NCBI GenBank assembly: GCA_900549755.1
Contig: URPQ01000081.1
Coordinates: forward strand, 1 to 6,760
Direction of reading: 5' to 3'
Origin: an uncultured Oscillospiraceae bacterium
GTDB lineage: Bacteria > Bacillota > Clostridia > Oscillospirales > Acutalibacteraceae
DNA length: 6,760 nt
Made by a program: the position numbers and the translations under genes. Positions 4,935-6,760 of the stretch are shown here, in pieces. Each line of letters opens with the position of its first letter. Position 1 is the first letter of the stretch. Below the pieces are notes generated by a model that was given only the letters and a program-made list of their open reading frames with translations, made no database searches and was not told the DNA's origin.

Positions 4935-6760
4935 TTAAATCGCTGTGAAGATCAGCAACTCACTGTCGCCGTCATTATTTGCGGTGTAGGTAAGGTTAAG
5001 CCCGGCGTTCATAAGCAATGCGCCCGAATAGGTCTCGCCGGTTTTCTCATTTCGGTAATACCTTTGCGGCTCAAGCCCCCTCAATTTAACTATTGTATGC
5101 GGAGCACATTCTCCGCGCATTGTAACCACCGTTACCATAGCGCGGGATTTATCAAGCGATACTATCTCCCAAACCGCACGGTATGGGTTTTCAAAGGGAG
5201 ATACCAGCCTGTATAAATCGCCGTTTCTTATTAAATCGTAGGTATTGTGGTAAAGCTTTACCTGCTCCTTTATTATTTCGCGGTCGGAATCGGTAAGCTT
5301 TAATGGGTCAAGCTCATAGCCGAATGTGCCCCAAAGCGCCACATTACCTTTAGTCTTGTAGCCTGTTCTGTCACAGGCAGAAACGTGCGCACCCATGGTA
5401 GAGGCGGGGTAGCACATAGATGTACCAAACTGAATATACAGCCGTTCAATCGGGTCGGTGTTATCGCTTGCCCAAATCTGCGGCGAATAGTAAAGCATAG
5501 CGGGGTCAAAGCGTCCGCCTCCGCCCGAGCAGTTTTCAAAAAGAATATTCGGGAAGGCTTTGGTCAGCCTATCCATTATTTCGTATGTACCCAAAATAAA
5601 GCGGTGGAAAAACTCTTTTTTGCGGTCGGGCGGCAAAAGTGCCGAACCTGCGTCCGAAATATTACGGTTGAAATCCCACTTTAAATAGTCAATTTTGTTC
5701 TTTGATAGCACATCATACATCTGCTGCCAGATATTCTCGCGCACATCCTCGCGTGAAAAATCCAGAACATACTGATTCCTGCCAAGCATTGGTACTCTGT
5801 TATCAACATGAACATGCCAATCGGGGTGGGCGCGGAATAAATCGGAATCGGGCGAAATCATTTCAGGCTCGTACCATATGCCGAATTTCAAGCCTTCAGC
5901 GTTTACACGCTCTATAAGGTAAGAAAGCCCGCCTTTAAGCTTTTCCTCATTTACATACCAATCTCCGAGGGATGATTTATCATCGTTGCGCCTGCCGAAC
6001 CAACCGTCGTCCATAACCAGCATTTCAATGCCGAGCTTTTTAGCCTCTTTCGCAAAATTCACAAGCTTTTCATCGTCAAAATTAAAGAACGCCGCCTCCC
6101 AGCTGTTTATAAGCAGCGGGCGCTTTTCGGTTTTATATTTGCCGCGTATAAGGTTATTATTGTAAAAACGATGGAAAATGCGGCTCATTTCGCCTATGCC
6201 GTTTTCGGTGTATACCATAACCGCCTCGGGCGTATCAAAACATTCGCCCTTTTGCAGCCTCCAGCCGAAATCAGTCGGGTTAATACCCATAATAAAGCGG
6301 GAGGTATAATTAAAGTCACATTCGCAAAGTGCAGAAAAATTGCCTGAATAAACAAGGTTAAAGCCGTAAACCTCGCCATTATTCTCATCGGCATTTTTGC
6401 CTGCTAAAGCCGCAAAGGGGTTTTGGCAGTGGCTTGATACACCGCGCCTGCTTTCAACCCCCTGAACACCGTGTGCAAGGGCTTTGCGCTCAATATTGCG
6501 CTCCTTTGCGTGCCTGCCGTAAAGGGTGATAAGGTCATAATCCATTGAGGGCAGGTTAAGACAAAGACTGAAAATTCTTTCAAGCTCCAATATGCCATCG
6601 CCATTGTTTTCGGCGCGCACGCGGCGGGTCATAACCCCGTAATTTTCAAAAACGGTATAATAAAGGGTAATTTTAAGTCCTGTAACGGCGTCCTCGGCGT
6701 AAAGCTCTAAGGTTTCCGCCTCGTCCTCACTGTTTGCATAGGTTGAGGGCTGACCGGGTA
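4935..6760 (-). CDS. GH36 alpha-galactosidase, 5' end outside window
   Basis: Hydrolyses terminal alpha-1,6-galactose (raffinose, melibiose, stachyose). The frame stays open past the ATG at 6632 to the window edge. Those 42 extra codons read as GH36 N-terminal beta-domain (LELYAEDAVTGLKITLYYTV), so 6632 is an internal Met. 607 residues are visible of about 730 usual; roughly 120 are missing. Counting from the first complete visible codon, the TIM-barrel signatures are NSWEA (218-222), MDDGWFG (249-255), GIWYEPE (293-299), LGRNQ (325-329), LKWDFNR (359-365) with nucleophile Asp362 (nt 5673-5675), CSGGGGRFD (410-418) and SDNTD with acid/base Asp432 (nt 5463-5465). The 70-residue gap between the two catalytic Asp residues, and the spacing of the sugar-binding Trp, Asp, Arg, Lys and Cys, match what I recall of Geobacillus AgaA/AgaB with no gaps. 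No signal peptide can be judged. A C-terminal beta domain (about 535-607) follows. It converges on the DUF4097 operon; its promoter and partners lie outside. Symbol left blank because melA, rafA, aga and galA are all in use. Confidence 0.95.
   Translation of the reverse strand, partial: PGQPSTYANSEDEAETLELYAEDAVTGLKITLYYTVFENYGVMTRRVRAENNGDGILELERIFSLCLNLPSMDYDLITLYGRHAKERNIERKALAHGVQGVESRRGVSSHCQNPFAALAGKNADENNGEVYGFNLVYSGNFSALCECDFNYTSRFIMGINPTDFGWRLQKGECFDTPEAVMVYTENGIGEMSRIFHRFYNNNLIRGKYKTEKRPLLINSWEAAFFNFDDEKLVNFAKEAKKLGIEMLVMDDGWFGRRNDDKSSLGDWYVNEEKLKGGLSYLIERVNAEGLKFGIWYEPEMISPDSDLFRAHPDWHVHVDNRVPMLGRNQYVLDFSREDVRENIWQQMYDVLSKNKIDYLKWDFNRNISDAGSALLPPDRKKEFFHRFILGTYEIMDRLTKAFPNILFENCSGGGGRFDPAMLYYSPQIWASDNTDPIERLYIQFGTSMCYPASTMGAHVSACDRTGYKTKGNVALWGTFGYELDPLKLTDSDREIIKEQVKLYHNTYDLIRNGDLYRLVSPFENPYRAVWEIVSLDKSRAMVTVVTMRGECAPHTIVKLRGLEPQRYYRNEKTGETYSGALLMNAGLNLTYTANNDGDSELLIFTAI

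Noticed and set aside
4920..5917. Plus-strand open frames opposite the alpha-galactosidase
   Set aside because: All are antisense to conserved GH36 coding sequence and show no family features.
6630..6632. Minus-strand ATG at 6632 as the start of the alpha-galactosidase
   Set aside because: The frame is open for 42 more codons to the window edge and encodes typical GH36 N-terminal sequence.

Overview
The window looks like an ordinary chromosomal stretch from a low-to-mid-GC member of the Firmicutes, most likely a Clostridia/Oscillospirales-type gut anaerobe. This rests on strong AGGAGG-type ribosome binding sites, tightly packed co-directional genes, intrinsic terminators with A/T-rich flanks, and a padR / DUF1700 (HAAS) / DUF4097 gene trio that is typical of that group. 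Genus cannot be fixed from sequence alone. No RNA gene, insertion sequence, CRISPR array or phage gene was seen.

Region 1 (1-2915, plus strand) is a four-gene run. It begins with the 3' part of a membrane-protein gene cut by the window edge. An intact paralogue with an N-terminal zinc ribbon follows (419-1297), then galU (UTP-glucose-1-phosphate uridylyltransferase, 1313-2182). The last gene encodes a YjjG-like HAD phosphatase whose start overlaps the galU stop (2182-2856). Gaps are 11 and 15 nt, then a TGATG overlap, so this is very probably one transcript. It ends at a strong hairpin terminator (2861-2910).

Region 2 (2912-4924, plus strand) is a self-contained three-gene operon with its own sigma-A-like promoter (2920-2948). 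An inverted repeat over the -35 box is a candidate operator. The genes are a PadR-family repressor, a DUF1700/HAAS membrane protein overlapping it by 8 nt, and a membrane-anchored DUF4097 protein carrying seven D-[TS]-[VT]-S-[GA] repeats. By analogy with related clusters this is a candidate envelope-sensing or envelope-stress module. Its ligand and outputs are unknown, and it is the most interesting part of the window.

Region 3 (4935-6760, minus strand) is a convergent GH36 alpha-galactosidase gene with all the expected catalytic and galactose-binding residues. Its 5' end runs off the window. It shares a near-perfect, apparently bidirectional terminator (4880-4924) with the DUF4097 operon.

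Two apparent starts, the ATG at 9 and the ATG at 6632 (minus), are internal methionines of edge-truncated genes. Three other starts were moved to downstream ATG codons: 2182, 3307 and 3980.
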